Shown: positions 27,005-37,048 of the stretch, one piece after another
Layout: each line of letters begins with the position of its first letter
How positions within the stretch are numbered: the stretch's first letter is position 1
Assembly: GCF_027923405.1 (NCBI RefSeq)
Contig: NZ_BQYI01000001.1
Span: 4,530,501-4,594,500, forward strand
Reading direction: 5' to 3'
Length of the DNA: 64,000 nt
Source of the DNA: Paenibacillus sp. YYML68
GTDB taxonomy: Bacteria > Bacillota > Bacilli > Paenibacillales > NBRC-103111
Program-made: the position numbers and the translations under genes
Notes under the pieces: generated by a model
What the model was told of the DNA's origin: nothing
Database searches by the model: none
What the model saw: the letters and a program-made list of their open reading frames with translations, nothing else

Positions 27005-27069
27005 GGTAGATTGCTCCTCTTATCTTGAACTAACAGTCTCCGAGCTGTCTCGGAAGCTGGTGTAGCTGA

Positions 27070-29073
27070 TTACTTCAATAGTTGCTTCGCGCGCTCAACC
27101 ACGTTCTCCACGGTGAAGCCGTACTCGGCAATAACGACAGGTCCTGGTGCAGATGCGCCGAAGCGATCGATACCAAGGACGCTGCCCTGGTCACCTACAT
27201 AGCGATCCCAGCCGAACGAATGACCCATCTCGATCGCAAGGCGAGCCTTCACGTTAGGCAGCAGGACGGAATCCTTGTACGCCTGATCCTGGCGATCGAA
27301 CAGCTCCCAGCTTGGCATACTGATCACGCGTGCTGCGATGCCTTCCTCAGCCAGCTTCTTCTGCGCTGCTACCGCCAGCTGCACCTCGGTGCCTGTAGCG
27401 ATCAGCTGCACCTGAGCTTGACCATTCGCTGCATCGGAGAGGACATAAGCGCCGCGCTCGACCGCGCCGTTCTCCGAGCCCTCAAGCTTCGCTGCTGCTT
27501 GACGGGAGAAGATCAGAGCAACAGGGCCCTTCTTGTTCGCCACGGCATACTTCCAAGCTGCCGCCGTCTCGCTGCCGTCAGCCGGACGAATCACCGTCAC
27601 GCCTGGGATAACGCGAAGCGCAGCAAGCTGCTCGATCGGCTCATGCGTCGGACCGTCTTCGCCTACGCCGATGCTATCATGCGTGAACACGTAGATCGCA
27701 GGCACGTCCATAATGGAAGCAAGGCGAATCGCCGGACGCAGGTAGTCGGAGAATACGAAGAACGTACCGCCGAATACTTTCAGACCGCCGTGCAGCAGCA
27801 TACCGTTCACCGCAGCGCCCATTCCGAACTCACGAACGCCGAAGTAAATGTTGCGGCCGCTGTAGTCGTTAGCGGTCAGAACGCCAAGTCCCTTCATATG
27901 CGTCATCGTGGACGACTCAAGGTCCGCAGAGCCGCCGACCAAGGAAGGTACGTTCTGAGCGATCGCGTTCAGCACGGTACCCGAAGCAGTACGTGTACCC
28001 TTCTCAGCTGGAATATCAGCCGGAATCGCAGCGTCCCAGCCCTCTGGCAGGTCACCGTTCACCGCAGCCTCGAATTGCTTCGCCAGCTCCGGATGCGCCT
28101 TCGCATATTCCGCGAACATGCTGTTCCAAGCGTTGTAGTTCTCAATGTTGCTCTTCTTGATCCCCTCGAAGTGAGCGCGAACCTCGTCCGGTACATGGAA
28201 ATGCTGGCTGTCATCCCAGCCGTACGCTTGCTTCGTCAGCACAACCTCGTCTGTACCGAGCGGGGAGCCGTGCGGACCTGCATGACCGCCCTTACCAGCC
28301 TTGTTCGGGCTGCCGTAGCCGATCACCGTCTTCACCTCGATCAGCGTCGGACGGTAGTCAGCCTGCGCCTCAAGCACAGCCTTGTGAATCGCCTCGAGGT
28401 CGTTGCCGTCCTCTACGCGCAGCACTTGCCAGCCATAGCCCTCGAAGCGCTGAGCGACGTTCTCGGAGAACGACAGGTTCAGCTCGCCATCGAGGGAAAT
28501 ATCGTTCGAATCGTACAGCACGATCAGCTTGCCAAGCTTCAGGTGACCCGCAAGCGATGCGGACTCCGAAGAAATACCTTCCATCAGGTCGCCATCGCCG
28601 CAGATCGCGTATGTATAATGATCGACAACACGGAACTGGTCACGGTTGTATACAGAAGCAAGATGAGCTTCAGCCATCGCCATACCAACAGCCATACCGA
28701 AGCCTTGTCCGAGCGGGCCTGTCGTAGCGTCAACACCCGGCGTGTGGCCAACCTCAGGGTGACCCGGCGTCAGGCTGCCCCATTGACGGAAGTTCTTCAG
28801 CTCCTCCATCGGCAGGTCGTAGCCGCTCAGGTGCAGCAGGCTGTACAGCAGCATCGAGCCGTGTCCAGCGGACAGCACGAAGCGGTCGCGGTTGATCCAT
28901 GTCGGTGCATCGGGATTGTGCTTCATCAGCTTCGCAAACAGCTCATAGCCCATAGGAGCAGCTCCCATCGGCATACCAGGGTGACCGGACTTCGCCTTCT
29001 CAATCGCATCAATAGAAAGCGTCCGAATCGTGTCTACGGATAATTGCTCGATCGTCTTGTTCGTAACCGTCAT
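27070..29073 (-). CDS. tkt: Transketolase
   Basis: 667 residues, ATG at 29073 with GGAGGAT upstream. The thiamine-pyrophosphate motif GDGDLMEG, the N-terminal [16 protein letters not shown] and the central [13 protein letters not shown] are all present. Length is normal. The enzyme moves two-carbon units between sugar phosphates in the non-oxidative pentose phosphate pathway. The downstream ppnP gene may share its transcript. Confidence 0.97.
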   Translation of the reverse strand: MTVTNKTIEQLSVDTIRTLSIDAIEKAKSGHPGMPMGAAPMGYELFAKLMKHNPDAPTWINRDRFVLSAGHGSMLLYSLLHLSGYDLPMEELKNFRQWGSLTPGHPEVGHTPGVDATTGPLGQGFGMAVGMAMAEAHLASVYNRDQFRVVDHYTYAICGDGDLMEGISSESASLAGHLKLGKLIVLYDSNDISLDGELNLSFSENVAQRFEGYGWQVLRVEDGNDLEAIHKAVLEAQADYRPTLIEVKTVIGYGSPNKAGKGGHAGPHGSPLGTDEVVLTKQAYGWDDSQHFHVPDEVRAHFEGIKKSNIENYNAWNSMFAEYAKAHPELAKQFEAAVNGDLPEGWDAAIPADIPAEKGTRTASGTVLNAIAQNVPSLVGGSADLESSTMTHMKGLGVLTANDYSGRNIYFGVREFGMGAAVNGMLLHGGLKVFGGTFFVFSDYLRPAIRLASIMDVPAIYVFTHDSIGVGEDGPTHEPIEQLAALRVIPGVTVIRPADGSETAAAWKYAVANKKGPVALIFSRQAAAKLEGSENGAVERGAYVLSDAANGQAQVQLIATGTEVQLAVAAQKKLAEEGIAARVISMPSWELFDRQDQAYKDSVLLPNVKARLAIEMGHSFGWDRYVGDQGSVLGIDRFGASAPGPVVIAEYGFTVENVVERAKQLLK

Positions 29074-29503
29074 GAAACGTTATCCTCCACTCCATCATAT
29101 ATTTTCTTACTGTACCGCAGTAAAGCATGAATCCACACGCGCACAGCAAGTATGGGTCGACTGCCTGCAGCATGCCTTGCACATCGCGCGGCACTTGTAC
29201 GTACAGGATCGACACTCAAGTACTCCTTATTGTACCATTGTCGCTTCGAGATTGCCATACAGAAAGCGCTACAGCAGACATCCATCTTGAGTCTCATAAG
29301 CATATTCTAAACATTTCGAAGCATAATAGACGTCCGCGCCGTTTAGCCACTAGCCAACGACTTATTTTCAAAAAAATAGTTAGGTCTTTCGAAGGAATTA
29401 GCCTCTGAGCATCGAATTTAGGAGTAATGGAAACCGGAGAACATTTTACCAATCATCCACGTCCTAATTCGTCTGAATATACATGACTTCGGGGAGTCGA
29501 TCT
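29074..29503. other. 430-base gene-free divergent region
   Basis: It lies between the divergent transketolase and diguanylate cyclase genes and must hold both promoters. I see no convincing gene, no tRNA, and no match to the conserved core of the c-di-GMP riboswitch classes. Short A-rich stretches near 29370 are unremarkable. Confidence 0.6.
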
Positions 29504-30643
29504 ATGAACCACATCTTACAAGAGCTTGCCAACACACGCCAGACTTATCGGAAAATGCTGAGCCTATACTGGATTACCATCATTCTGACCGTTATTCTGG
29601 AAGGTCTGATCCGCTTGCATCAAGGGCTGGAGCCCTCAAGCATCTGGCTTCCCCTCATCGCTCACGCCGCTGTGCTGGCCACTGTCACAGGTGTTGTCGA
29701 ATGGCTGAGTCGCTACCGGAGCATCCAGCGCGACTGGCTGCTCATAACGACCGGCATTCTCTTCGCCTCATCGATAGTATGGATGAATCCGACCATCGGC
29801 ATCGTGCCGGCCATCTACATCTTCCCGATTCTGACATCTGTCTTGTCGTTCAATAAGAAGCCGATCATATTCTCGTTCGCCACTGTCCTGCTCGCCTTCG
29901 CCGCGTTGTACGGCATCAGCGAGCCGCTGCGCATGACGATGCAGCCCGTCCATACAATCGGCATCCTGTTCCTGTTCACGGGTACAACAGTTATCGCACT
30001 CGCAATTACGAGCAGCGGGATCGAGCTGCTGGACAATCTGAAGTCCGAGACCGAGGCCAAGCAGGAGCTATTGGTCAAAAACATCATTATGGATACGGTA
30101 TCGAAGATCGACGCGCTGACCGAGCTGTACAACCACAAGACGTTCCACGAATATTTAGAGAAGCTCATCGAGCAGAGCGAGCGGAATAGCCTCCCGCTCC
30201 AATTAGCTATTCTCGATATTGATAGCTTCAAGCGGATTAACGACACGTACGGCCACTGGGTCGGCGATATCGTGCTGATGCGAGTTGCGGCCATTATGAA
30301 GGAATCAGTCACGCCGAACGATTTTGTTGCCCGTTACGGTGGTGAGGAATTTGCCATTATCTTCACCGAGAAGACGCTTGAGGAAGCCCATGCCATCGTG
30401 GAGAACATACGGCAGAAGCTCTACATCACCTTCCATCCCGAGCTCGAGAACAAGGCCGCAACGATCAGCATCGGACTGCAGGACTACGTCAAGGGTGAGG
30501 GCAAGGAGGGGCTGTTCAAGGGAGCAGACGCCTCGCTCTACATCGCCAAGCGCTCAGGCAAAAACCGCACGGTCATGCAGGCCGGGCTGGAGGAGAGCAA
30601 CCACTCGGAGCATCAGAGCGCTGCCGCCGTTATATCAAGCTAG
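29504..30643 (+). CDS. Membrane-bound diguanylate cyclase (GGDEF)
   Basis: About 379 residues from the ATG at 29504, behind GGGGAG. Five to six hydrophobic helices fill residues about 17-180, followed by a short linker helix. The GGDEF domain (about 195-365) has LAILDIDSFKRINDTYGH and the active-site loop GGEEF (279-283). The inhibitory RxxD site expected five residues before GG reads TPND, so product inhibition there is probably lost. It makes cyclic di-GMP from GTP at the membrane, possibly read by the PilZ fusion at 25269 (inference). Confidence 0.9.
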   Translation: MNHILQELANTRQTYRKMLSLYWITIILTVILEGLIRLHQGLEPSSIWLPLIAHAAVLATVTGVVEWLSRYRSIQRDWLLITTGILFASSIVWMNPTIGIVPAIYIFPILTSVLSFNKKPIIFSFATVLLAFAALYGISEPLRMTMQPVHTIGILFLFTGTTVIALAITSSGIELLDNLKSETEAKQELLVKNIIMDTVSKIDALTELYNHKTFHEYLEKLIEQSERNSLPLQLAILDIDSFKRINDTYGHWVGDIVLMRVAAIMKESVTPNDFVARYGGEEFAIIFTEKTLEEAHAIVENIRQKLYITFHPELENKAATISIGLQDYVKGEGKEGLFKGADASLYIAKRSGKNRTVMQAGLEESNHSEHQSAAAVISS

Positions 30644-30710
30644 AGCTATACCTGCTCAGCATACACCTCCATTGATACGATAGCTCATCACAAGTGTCGC
30701 CCATACGCAT

Positions 30711-30750
30711 GAAGCCCTGCTTCCCATCACGGGAGCAGGGCTTCTCTTAT
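30711..30750 (+). terminator. Rho-independent terminator of the diguanylate cyclase gene
   Basis: GAAGCCCTGCTTCCC pairs with GGGAGCAGGGCTTC around ATCAC, followed by TCTTATTCTC. Confidence 0.75.
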
Positions 30751-30753
30751 TCT

Positions 30754-31881
30754 CTACATCATCGCGAACAAGCGTTCTCCAGCGAACCAAGCGGTCAATC
30801 GGTGGTTCACCTGCTCCTCAGATAGCTCCGGGAACACATTCTCCGCCGCGATCAGATCGTACAGCCGCTCCATCGGCTCGCGCCCGTCGGCCTTCTTCGC
30901 CTTCGCATCCGTCTTCAGCAGCTGCCAGGTGTCCAGCACGTAAGCGCGGGAGTCGATCTCCTGCTTGCTGAAGAAATGACCGAGCTTCTCAACATCGGTG
31001 AGAAACGCATCGCCGAACCGTTCCTTCACCGTCCCGCCCAGCAGCGCAATCTCCACCTCGTACATCGGACGCTGCTTGTCATCGTCCTTGCCGATCCACG
31101 GCGTCTCGAGAATGAACGGCAGATGCTTCAGCTGCTCGTGATGCACGATACGCTGCATCGCCTCGAAGCCGATCCAGCCTGCGCCGACCGGAGCATGGCG
31201 GTCCTTGCCTGCGCCGCGCATGTTCTTGCTGTCGTTCAAGTGAATGACAGCAAGCCGGTTCAGCCCGACGGTGCGGTCGAACTGCTCCACGACACCGTCC
31301 AGATCGTTCACGATGTCATAGCCAGCGTCATGAACGTGGCACGTGTCGAGGCAGACGGTCAGACGCTCATTACGCTCGACCTTCTCCATAATGGCAGCCA
31401 GCTCCTCGAAGCTACGGCCGATCTCTGTGCCCTTGCCGGCCATCGTCTCGAGCGCGATATTCACGCCCGTGTCCTTGATGCCTTCGAGCACCTGATTCAA
31501 GCCCTCTGCGATCCGGGCGATGCCGTATTCCGCATCCTTGTCCGTGTAGGCGCCCGGATGCAGCACAATCTGTCTCACCCCGAGGTAGTCCGTGCGGCGA
31601 ATCTCCTCCTGCAGGAAGCGGACAGCCAGCTCGAACGTATCCTCCTTGTAGGAGGCCAGGTTCACAATATAAGGAGCATGGACAATAATTTCCCCAATGC
31701 CATGCTTGTCCATGATCGCCTTGCCCTCTTCAATATATTGATTCTCAATCGGCTTGCGGCGCGTGTTCTGCGGCGCTCCGGTGTAGATCATGAACGTGCC
31801 AGAGCCGTAGGAGACGGCTTCCTCTGCTGCGTTCTGCAGCCCTTTATCTGAGAACGAGACGTGCGATCCGATTTTCACCAT
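30754..31881 (-). CDS. nfo: Endonuclease IV (AP endonuclease) with C-terminal extension
   Basis: 375 residues from the ATG at 31881 with AAAGGAG upstream. The TIM-barrel of the Nfo family is clear: KIGSHVSFS at the start, [54 protein letters not shown] and HAPVGAG, which supply the His, Glu and Asp ligands of the three zinc ions. It cuts DNA at abasic sites. The family usually has about 285-300 residues; here some 80 extra follow (about 295-375), charged then helical, ending [10 protein letters not shown]. The extension is unexplained. Confidence 0.92.
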   Translation of the reverse strand: MVKIGSHVSFSDKGLQNAAEEAVSYGSGTFMIYTGAPQNTRRKPIENQYIEEGKAIMDKHGIGEIIVHAPYIVNLASYKEDTFELAVRFLQEEIRRTDYLGVRQIVLHPGAYTDKDAEYGIARIAEGLNQVLEGIKDTGVNIALETMAGKGTEIGRSFEELAAIMEKVERNERLTVCLDTCHVHDAGYDIVNDLDGVVEQFDRTVGLNRLAVIHLNDSKNMRGAGKDRHAPVGAGWIGFEAMQRIVHHEQLKHLPFILETPWIGKDDDKQRPMYEVEIALLGGTVKERFGDAFLTDVEKLGHFFSKQEIDSRAYVLDTWQLLKTDAKAKKADGREPMERLYDLIAAENVFPELSEEQVNHRLTAWFAGERLFAMM

Positions 31882-31990
31882 GCTCGAATTCACTCCTTTT
31901 CCGATGTCCCTATGGACATGCTTCTTTGCTATTTTACTAGGAATGATGACGGAAATCTAGGAACCGTCCAACGTTTGGTGTCATTTGCAT

Positions 31991-32018
31991 TTTATAAATG
32001 CGAGGATTGCGGTATAAT
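31991..32018 (+). promoter_or_regulatory. Promoter upstream of the DUF2621 gene
   Basis: TATAAT at 32013-32018 with TTTATA sixteen bases upstream as a weak -35. It gives a short leader before the ribosome site. Confidence 0.45.
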
Positions 32019-32040
32019 GTGGAATGAGGTGACGATTACA

Positions 32041-32490
32041 ATGTTATTTCCATTCAACAGCGCCCCGCCAGCGGGGTTCATGTGGTTTATATTTTTCTGG
32101 GTATTCGTGCTCTTATTCGCGATGTCAGTAGGCGGGTACTTCATGTTCCGCAAGTTCTTCAAGGTGCTTCCGAAGGAGGACGGCAAGAGCAAGCTCGATT
32201 GGCAAAATCATTACGTCGAAGCTTCCCGCCACCTGTGGACTGACGAAAGCAAGGCGTTCCTCGACATGCTCGTCGAGCCGGTGCCGAGCGCCTTCCGCGA
32301 CATCGCCAAGCATTCGATTGCAGCGAAGATCGGCGAGGTGGCGCTCAGCGAGAACGCTGCTGCCGTTACACGCGACCATTGCATCAGGGGCTACATTCTG
32401 GCAACGCCGCGGCGGGATTACCGCAGCTTGATCAGCTTCCTGAACAAGAAGAAGATCGACTACACACCGTACAAGCATATGCTGCAATAA
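32041..32490 (+). CDS. DUF2621 membrane-anchored protein
   Basis: 149 residues from the ATG at 32041, with GAGGTGA upstream; the frame is open further upstream but crosses the promoter. One N-terminal transmembrane helix (FMWFIFFWVFVLLFAMSVGGYFMF), then RKFFKVLPKEDGKSKLDWQNHYVEASRHLWTDE, match the DUF2621 family of spore-forming Bacilli. Function is unknown. It stands alone with a terminator at 32560. Confidence 0.85.
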   Translation: MLFPFNSAPPAGFMWFIFFWVFVLLFAMSVGGYFMFRKFFKVLPKEDGKSKLDWQNHYVEASRHLWTDESKAFLDMLVEPVPSAFRDIAKHSIAAKIGEVALSENAAAVTRDHCIRGYILATPRRDYRSLISFLNKKKIDYTPYKHMLQ

Positions 32491-32559
32491 TAGGCAGGCT
32501 GAAGCACCATGCGTACCCGACGTGTACGAGAGATACTAAGTCGTGTAGGATGAATGAAA

Positions 32560-32610
32560 AGCTCCGCAGTCTGAACTCATCTGAGTTCGAGCTGCGGAGC
32601 TTTGTTGTGT
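32560..32610. terminator. Bidirectional terminator
   Basis: AGCTCCGCAG pairs with CTGCGGAGCT, with a nested GAACTC-ATCT-GAGTTC. The plus side continues TTGTTGTGTT and the minus side TTTTCATT. It lies between convergent genes. Confidence 0.75.
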
Positions 32611-32620
32611 TGCGAAGACT

Positions 32621-34021
32621 TTAGCGCTTCTTCTTCGTCACGGGCTGTTCGTTCGTCAGCTTGACCGTCAGCGTCGCCTCGTACGCAGCGCCTGGGGTGA
32701 GGATCGGCTCTCGTACCTGTGTGCGAATCGCGACGATCGAGGCACTGCCGACCGATAACGTAATAGGCAGCTCCTCCTGACGGACGAAGCCCATCCGCGA
32801 GTCGATCGTAATATACAGATCCACTGCCTTCCTCGAGGATAGATCGATGGTGATGTACTTCTTCCCCTTCGGCTCGATAGCCGTCTGGATCTCGCCGTTC
32901 ATCGCCAAATTCTTGACGATCTGCCCATTGCCGTCGAACCAATCCAGCACCTGCACCCCCGCACTGTTCGAGCTGTTCGGCGCACTCGGGGTACTCGGCG
33001 TATAGGACGAGCCAGGAGAGGCGTTGTAGTCAAAGACAGGCGTAGAAGGTGTGGACGGCGAAGCTCCCGTTCCGGGCACCCCTGGCTGCGAAGGCGCCCC
33101 CGACTGAGGCGCAGCTGCCTCCAGATCGACGGTCGAGTAGAAATCAAGCCAATCATTAACGAGCAAATAATGGTAGACTCGATCCAGGATGACGACCGCC
33201 TCGGCGCGGCTGAGAGGGTCGAGCGGACGGAAATATCCTTCATCATCCTCCGACATGATGCCGTTCGACTGCAGCCCTGCCAGCGCCCTTGCCTGCACAT
33301 TCGAGAGCGGGTCATCGCCGAGCGTGCAATCACTCGCACCTGTACCGAGCATCAGAATCGGATACACCTCTGTCATCGCGGCGTCCATCCAGCCGTTGCC
33401 GTCATAGCGTCCATCAAGCTGGGCGAAGGCGTAAGCATCCTTGTCCGGCTGCAGACTGACCGGCACGTCCTGGAAGTGGCTCAGTGATACTGCGCACACG
33501 TCGTTGTCTGTCAATCGCTCATCGAGCAGCTTGCCGCCGAAGTACGAATGAAGCATGAGCGCCAGCTGCAGTCGCGTGAGCGGCATATCTGGCATGAACG
33601 CGAGCTGCCCTTCCTCATCTGCCCCGTAGGCCCCAATGCGGAACGAGCTATCATATAGATCCATTATCGGCTTATACGCCCAGTGCGTCTCGGGCACATC
33701 CGCGTACCCTATGACCCTCGTCATGTCACTCGCCTTCGCATTCGGTCTGTATGTATCGAAGAGACGGTACACCATCGCGCTCCATTCCGCCTTCGTGACC
33801 GCCTGCTGCGGCCGGAAGCTGCCGTCTGGGAACCCGCTCAATATCTTCTTGCCCGCAAGCAGCGAGATTGAGCTGGAAGCCCAGGCGTAGCTTGGTCCCA
33901 CGTCCTTGAACGCAGCTTGAGCGACTGGTGCGCCAGCCTGCATTGTGCCGAACGCGAACGCTACGGACAGAAGAGCAGCTGCGAGTCGGCGAACCGTTCT
34001 TTTGCCATTCATAGTCATCAT
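32621..34021 (-). CDS. SLH-domain surface protein
   Basis: 466 residues; ATG at 34021 with GGGAGG upstream (ATGs at 34018 and 34012 also possible). The signal peptide has a hydrophobic core LAAALLSVAFAFG and cleaves near AQA. Three S-layer-homology repeats follow (about 37-85, 103-160 and 215-285, e.g. FKDVGPSYAWASSSISLL, ILSGFPDGSFRPQQAVTKAEW). Then a Ser/Pro/Gly-rich linker (about 305-350) and a C-terminal beta-rich domain ending in KKKR. SLH domains bind pyruvylated wall polymers, so the protein sits on the cell surface. Its cargo domain is not recognised. Confidence 0.9.
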   Translation of the reverse strand: MMTMNGKRTVRRLAAALLSVAFAFGTMQAGAPVAQAAFKDVGPSYAWASSSISLLAGKKILSGFPDGSFRPQQAVTKAEWSAMVYRLFDTYRPNAKASDMTRVIGYADVPETHWAYKPIMDLYDSSFRIGAYGADEEGQLAFMPDMPLTRLQLALMLHSYFGGKLLDERLTDNDVCAVSLSHFQDVPVSLQPDKDAYAFAQLDGRYDGNGWMDAAMTEVYPILMLGTGASDCTLGDDPLSNVQARALAGLQSNGIMSEDDEGYFRPLDPLSRAEAVVILDRVYHYLLVNDWLDFYSTVDLEAAAPQSGAPSQPGVPGTGASPSTPSTPVFDYNASPGSSYTPSTPSAPNSSNSAGVQVLDWFDGNGQIVKNLAMNGEIQTAIEPKGKKYITIDLSSRKAVDLYITIDSRMGFVRQEELPITLSVGSASIVAIRTQVREPILTPGAAYEATLTVKLTNEQPVTKKKR

Positions 34022-34076
34022 CCATCTTACCTCCCATCCCTACCTATATCGGCAAATAGAAGGTCAATTGTTACCT

Positions 34077-34832
34077 TTATTCGACAGACGAATCGTCCAG
34101 CAGCTGCTTCAGCCGGGCCGGATAATCCGTAATGATGCCCGTGCAGCCCGCTGCGATCGCCTGCTGCAGATGCTGTGGCTCGTTGATCGTGTACGGATAT
34201 ACCTTAAGACCACAGCGGACCGCCTCCTGTACATCCTCCGCGCCAATGCCCGCGTAGTGCGGATGCAGCGAGTAGACGTCCATGCCGGAGATGTCGGCCA
34301 GCTTCGCATGATGCACGAGATCGCCGACGTACAGCAGGCCGATGCGCAGCGCTGGATGATCATGCTTCAGTCGCAGCAGCGTCTTATGGTTGAAGGAAGA
34401 GACGACGACCGAGTCCATACGGCCATATTCGACCAGCAGCTGCAGCAGTCGGATGGACAAGCGCGCGCTGTAGTCGCACTTGATCTCTACATTAATCATG
34501 ATGTGCTGCGGCACCGCCGCGAACACCTCCGCCAGCAGCGGCACCCGCTCCCCTGCATAGCTCGGGCTGAACCATGCGCCTGCATCGAGCTTGCGCAGCT
34601 CATCGGCGAGCATCGCATCGATCCGTCCGGTTCCATCCGTCGTCCGATCTACCGTATGATCGTGGCACACGATGATGTCTCCGTCTGCCGATTCGTGCAC
34701 GTCCAGCTCGAGCGCATCGGCTCCCTGCTCAATCGCTAGCTTGAAGGAAGCGAGCGTATTCTCCGGCGCCTCACCTGCCGCTCCGCGGTGCCCGATAATA
34801 AGCGGGCGTCCATATGACTGCTGCTGTTCCAT
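34077..34832 (-). CDS. Glycerophosphodiester phosphodiesterase
   Basis: 251 residues from the ATG at 34832, which follows CGGAGGACG; the open frame extends to 34991 without a site. The GDPD signature IIGHRGAAGEAPENT, then ELDVHESADGDIIVCHD and VEIK, supply the catalytic histidines and metal-binding Glu/Asp. No signal peptide is seen, so a cytoplasmic UgpQ-like enzyme releasing glycerol 3-phosphate is likely. Confidence 0.92.
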   Translation of the reverse strand: MEQQQSYGRPLIIGHRGAAGEAPENTLASFKLAIEQGADALELDVHESADGDIIVCHDHTVDRTTDGTGRIDAMLADELRKLDAGAWFSPSYAGERVPLLAEVFAAVPQHIMINVEIKCDYSARLSIRLLQLLVEYGRMDSVVVSSFNHKTLLRLKHDHPALRIGLLYVGDLVHHAKLADISGMDVYSLHPHYAGIGAEDVQEAVRCGLKVYPYTINEPQHLQQAIAAGCTGIITDYPARLKQLLDDSSVE

Positions 34833-34989
34833 CTGTTTCGTCCTCCGTTCGTTCGATTCGACATCTGTGCATGTCGTCGTGCGAGGTGCTGATGTATCTA
34901 CTACTATTATCCCGCGCTTAGGCGCCGCCGCGCAATCGTTAGTCGTCGGGGAGCGTGTTAATTTCTTGTAAAAAGCTGGATCGAACTGC

Positions 34990-35018
34990 AAAAAGCTCTC
35001 ACAGCAACGGTGAGAGCT
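34990..35018 (-). terminator. Rho-independent terminator of the YjfB-like gene
   Basis: Minus strand: AGCTCTCAC...GTGAGAGCT hairpin followed by TTTTT. It lies between the small gene at 35100 and the GDPD gene. Confidence 0.7.
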
Positions 35019-35099
35019 TCGAAATTCGATCTGATGGTGCGTCAGTGTGCGTATTCCATGTGTGTATGTAGATAGAGGATAAGTTCGTAGACGATGCCG

Positions 35100-35279
35100 C
35101 TAGACGCGGACGTCCAGATTGCGGCCCAAGTGAGCCGGCTGTGCAGCTGCAAAATCTTGCAAAATCGTCGCCGCCTGCGTCGCTTGCGTCTCCTTCACCT
35201 TGTTCAAGATCGAGATGCCGACGAGCTGCTTCAGTGTGTCTTGGCCGGATATAGCGTTCAGTGTCGATTGAATATTCAT
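35100..35279 (-). CDS. YjfB-like putative motility protein
   Basis: 59 residues, ATG at 35279, GAGGGTGA about twelve bases upstream, stop TAG at 35100. The peptide begins MNIQSTLNA, has a helical middle (LVGISILNKVKETQATQAATIL) and ends HLGRNLDVRV. This layout, with the terminal L-G-x-x-x-D-V-x-V, is that of the small YjfB family, members of which belong to the motility regulon in Bacillus. The family call is from memory of the motif and needs a profile search. Confidence 0.62.
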   Translation of the reverse strand: MNIQSTLNAISGQDTLKQLVGISILNKVKETQATQAATILQDFAAAQPAHLGRNLDVRV

Positions 35280-35458
35280 CGGGATCGGGTCACCCTCTTC
35301 CGTTAGAGATGAATCGAACAGGTATGATGGCGCAGACGCTGTTCGTTATAACGACTATAGCTCATATAGGCAGAGGCTGTAAAGGGAGGATGGACATGGG
35401 GCTGGAGTTGCAGGGGGGGGCTAAGCTAGGACATATGAAAAAATATAAAATTACTTCG

Positions 35459-35487
35459 AAAAAAAAAAGAAACCTTGATACTCAAGG
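35459..35487 (-). terminator. Terminator of the Glu-Leu tRNA operon
   Basis: Minus strand: CCTTGAG-T-ATCAAGG-type hairpin followed by TTTC and a run of ten T. It is directly downstream of tRNA-Leu. Confidence 0.8.
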
Positions 35488-35500
35488 CTTTGTCAATGTA

Positions 35501-35582
35501 TGCGGTTGAGAGGACTCGAACCTCCACGGGCGAAGCCCACTACCCCCTCAAGATAGCGTGTCTGCCATTCCACCACAACCGC
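35501..35582 (-). tRNA. tRNA-Leu (GAG)
   Basis: Minus strand: GCGGTTG / CAACCGC acceptor stem, anticodon loop TTGAGGG between CTATC and GGTAG, a long variable arm (GTGGGCTTCGCCCGT) typical of leucine tRNA, GGTTCGAGTCC T-loop and discriminator A. CCA is not encoded. Confidence 0.95.
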
Positions 35583-35591
35583 GTATTTAAA

Positions 35592-35663
35592 TGACCCGTA
35601 GGGGATTCGAACCCCTGTTACCTCCGTGAAAGGGAGGTGTCTTAACCCCTTGACCAACGGGCC
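35592..35663 (-). tRNA. tRNA-Glu (UUC)
   Basis: Minus strand: GGCCCGT acceptor, anticodon loop CTTTCAC with TTC, T-arm GGGGTTCGAATCCCC. CCA is not encoded. Nine bases separate it from tRNA-Leu, so they form one transcript. Confidence 0.96.
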
Positions 35664-35684
35664 TTGCTCGAAGCGACAAGTGTT

Positions 35685-35713
35685 ATTATATATCATGCAT
35701 AGGACGGATGCAA
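35685..35713 (-). promoter_or_regulatory. Promoter of the Glu-Leu tRNA operon
   Basis: Minus strand: TTGCAT (35713-35708), 17 bases, TATAAT (35690-35685). Transcription would start about fifteen bases before tRNA-Glu. Confidence 0.75.
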
Positions 35714-35819
35714 TACCTTTTTTACAAAAAAATAATAAGGAATTCCCTGCCAAAGACTCAGGCCTGCAAATCGGTCTATTCGTCCTGGCAGAGAACCATA
35801 TCAAGGAGAGACCCTGGCG

Positions 35820-36839
35820 CTATTCCGCTGTTTCGTAGCCGTTCGGATTGTTCAGCTGCCAGCGCCAAGCATCCTCGCACATCTGCTCCAGGCCACGCTC
35901 AGCCTCCCATTGCAGCTGCGCCTTCGCCTTGGCCGGGTCTGCATAGCATACGGCTATATCGCCAGGTCTGCGGTCTACGATCCGGTATGCGATGGTACGG
36001 CCCGATGCTCGCTCAAGCGCCTGAATCATCTCGAGCACGCTGTAGCCATTGCCTGTCCCGAGGTTGAATGCCTCTGCACCCTTATGAGCTCGAATATACT
36101 CCAGCGCCTTAATATGTCCGACCGCGAGGTCTACGACATGGATATAATCTCGCACGCCTGTTCCGTCTGGCGTCGGATAGTCGTTGCCGAATACGTTCAC
36201 ATGCGGAAGCTTGCCGACGGCCACTTGCGTCACGAACGGCATCAAGTTATTCGGCAATCCGTTCGGGTCCTCGCCGATCGTACCGCTCTCGTGAGCGCCG
36301 ACGGGATTGAAATAACGGAGCAGCGCGATGCTCCACTCGTTGTCGGATACGTACAGGTCCCTCAGCACTTGCTCGATCATCAGCTTCGTCTGTCCATACG
36401 GATTTGTGGCGCCTAGCGGCATTTCCTCATCAATCGGCACCTGCTCCGGTACACCGTATACCGTTGCTGACGAGCTGAAGACGAGCTTCTTCACGCCATA
36501 TTGCTGCATAACCTCGCATAGCGTCAGTGTGCCCGTAATATTGTTGTGGTAATATTGCAGCGGCAACCGAACCGATTCCCCTACCGCCTTAAGCGCGGCA
36601 AAATGAATAACCGATTCGATCTCGTGCTCGGCGAATACGTTCGCCAGCGCGTCCCGCTCCAGCAGGTCGACGGTGTAATAAGGGAACGTCCTTCCTGTGA
36701 TCGCCTCGACCCGCCGTAGCGCCTCCGGCTTGCTGTTATAGAAGTTGTCGACGACGACGATGTCGAACCCGCGGTTCAACAGCTCTACGCAAGTATGAGT
36801 CCCTATGTAGCCTGCTCCACCCGTAACCAATACGGCCAT
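35820..36839 (-). CDS. galE: UDP-glucose 4-epimerase
   Basis: 339 residues from the ATG at 36839, behind GGAGGG; the frame is open upstream without a site. It has the NAD-binding [11 protein letters not shown], the catalytic Ser-Tyr-x3-Lys set ([13 protein letters not shown]) and the GalE ending. It interconverts UDP-glucose and UDP-galactose in the cytoplasm and can supply galactose for surface glycans such as the cluster at 47.9-64 kb (inference). It sits between a tRNA pair and an IS66 remnant. Confidence 0.95.
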   Translation of the reverse strand: MAVLVTGGAGYIGTHTCVELLNRGFDIVVVDNFYNSKPEALRRVEAITGRTFPYYTVDLLERDALANVFAEHEIESVIHFAALKAVGESVRLPLQYYHNNITGTLTLCEVMQQYGVKKLVFSSSATVYGVPEQVPIDEEMPLGATNPYGQTKLMIEQVLRDLYVSDNEWSIALLRYFNPVGAHESGTIGEDPNGLPNNLMPFVTQVAVGKLPHVNVFGNDYPTPDGTGVRDYIHVVDLAVGHIKALEYIRAHKGAEAFNLGTGNGYSVLEMIQALERASGRTIAYRIVDRRPGDIAVCYADPAKAKAQLQWEAERGLEQMCEDAWRWQLNNPNGYETAE

Positions 36840-37048
36840 CTGTACACCCTCCAACCGATCTGTCGGCAAAATTCGGGTTATTCCCCTACGTTCCATAGTA
36901 ACTGGTAAGCCATTCCATAGGCAAGCTTAATTGTGAGGAGGGACGCCCCCTCGCATGCTCTGTACAGGCATTACTAATCATCGAGCCTTAAAATCGGTGT
37001 ACCAGACATCCTATTGGAATTACCAACTTTCTATCAGACGCTCTAAAG

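Noticed and set aside
27082..29043. 653-residue frame antisense to transketolase
   Set aside because: Transketolase motifs on the other strand are unambiguous; the antisense frame has no recognisable domain.
29074..29503. Cyclic di-GMP riboswitch before the diguanylate cyclase
   Set aside because: I looked for the conserved GEMM core and paired stems and did not find them.
35501..35582. Integrated mobile element at tRNA-Leu
   Set aside because: The locus is an ICE target in Bacillus, but there is no integrase gene and I saw no second copy of the tRNA 3' end nearby.
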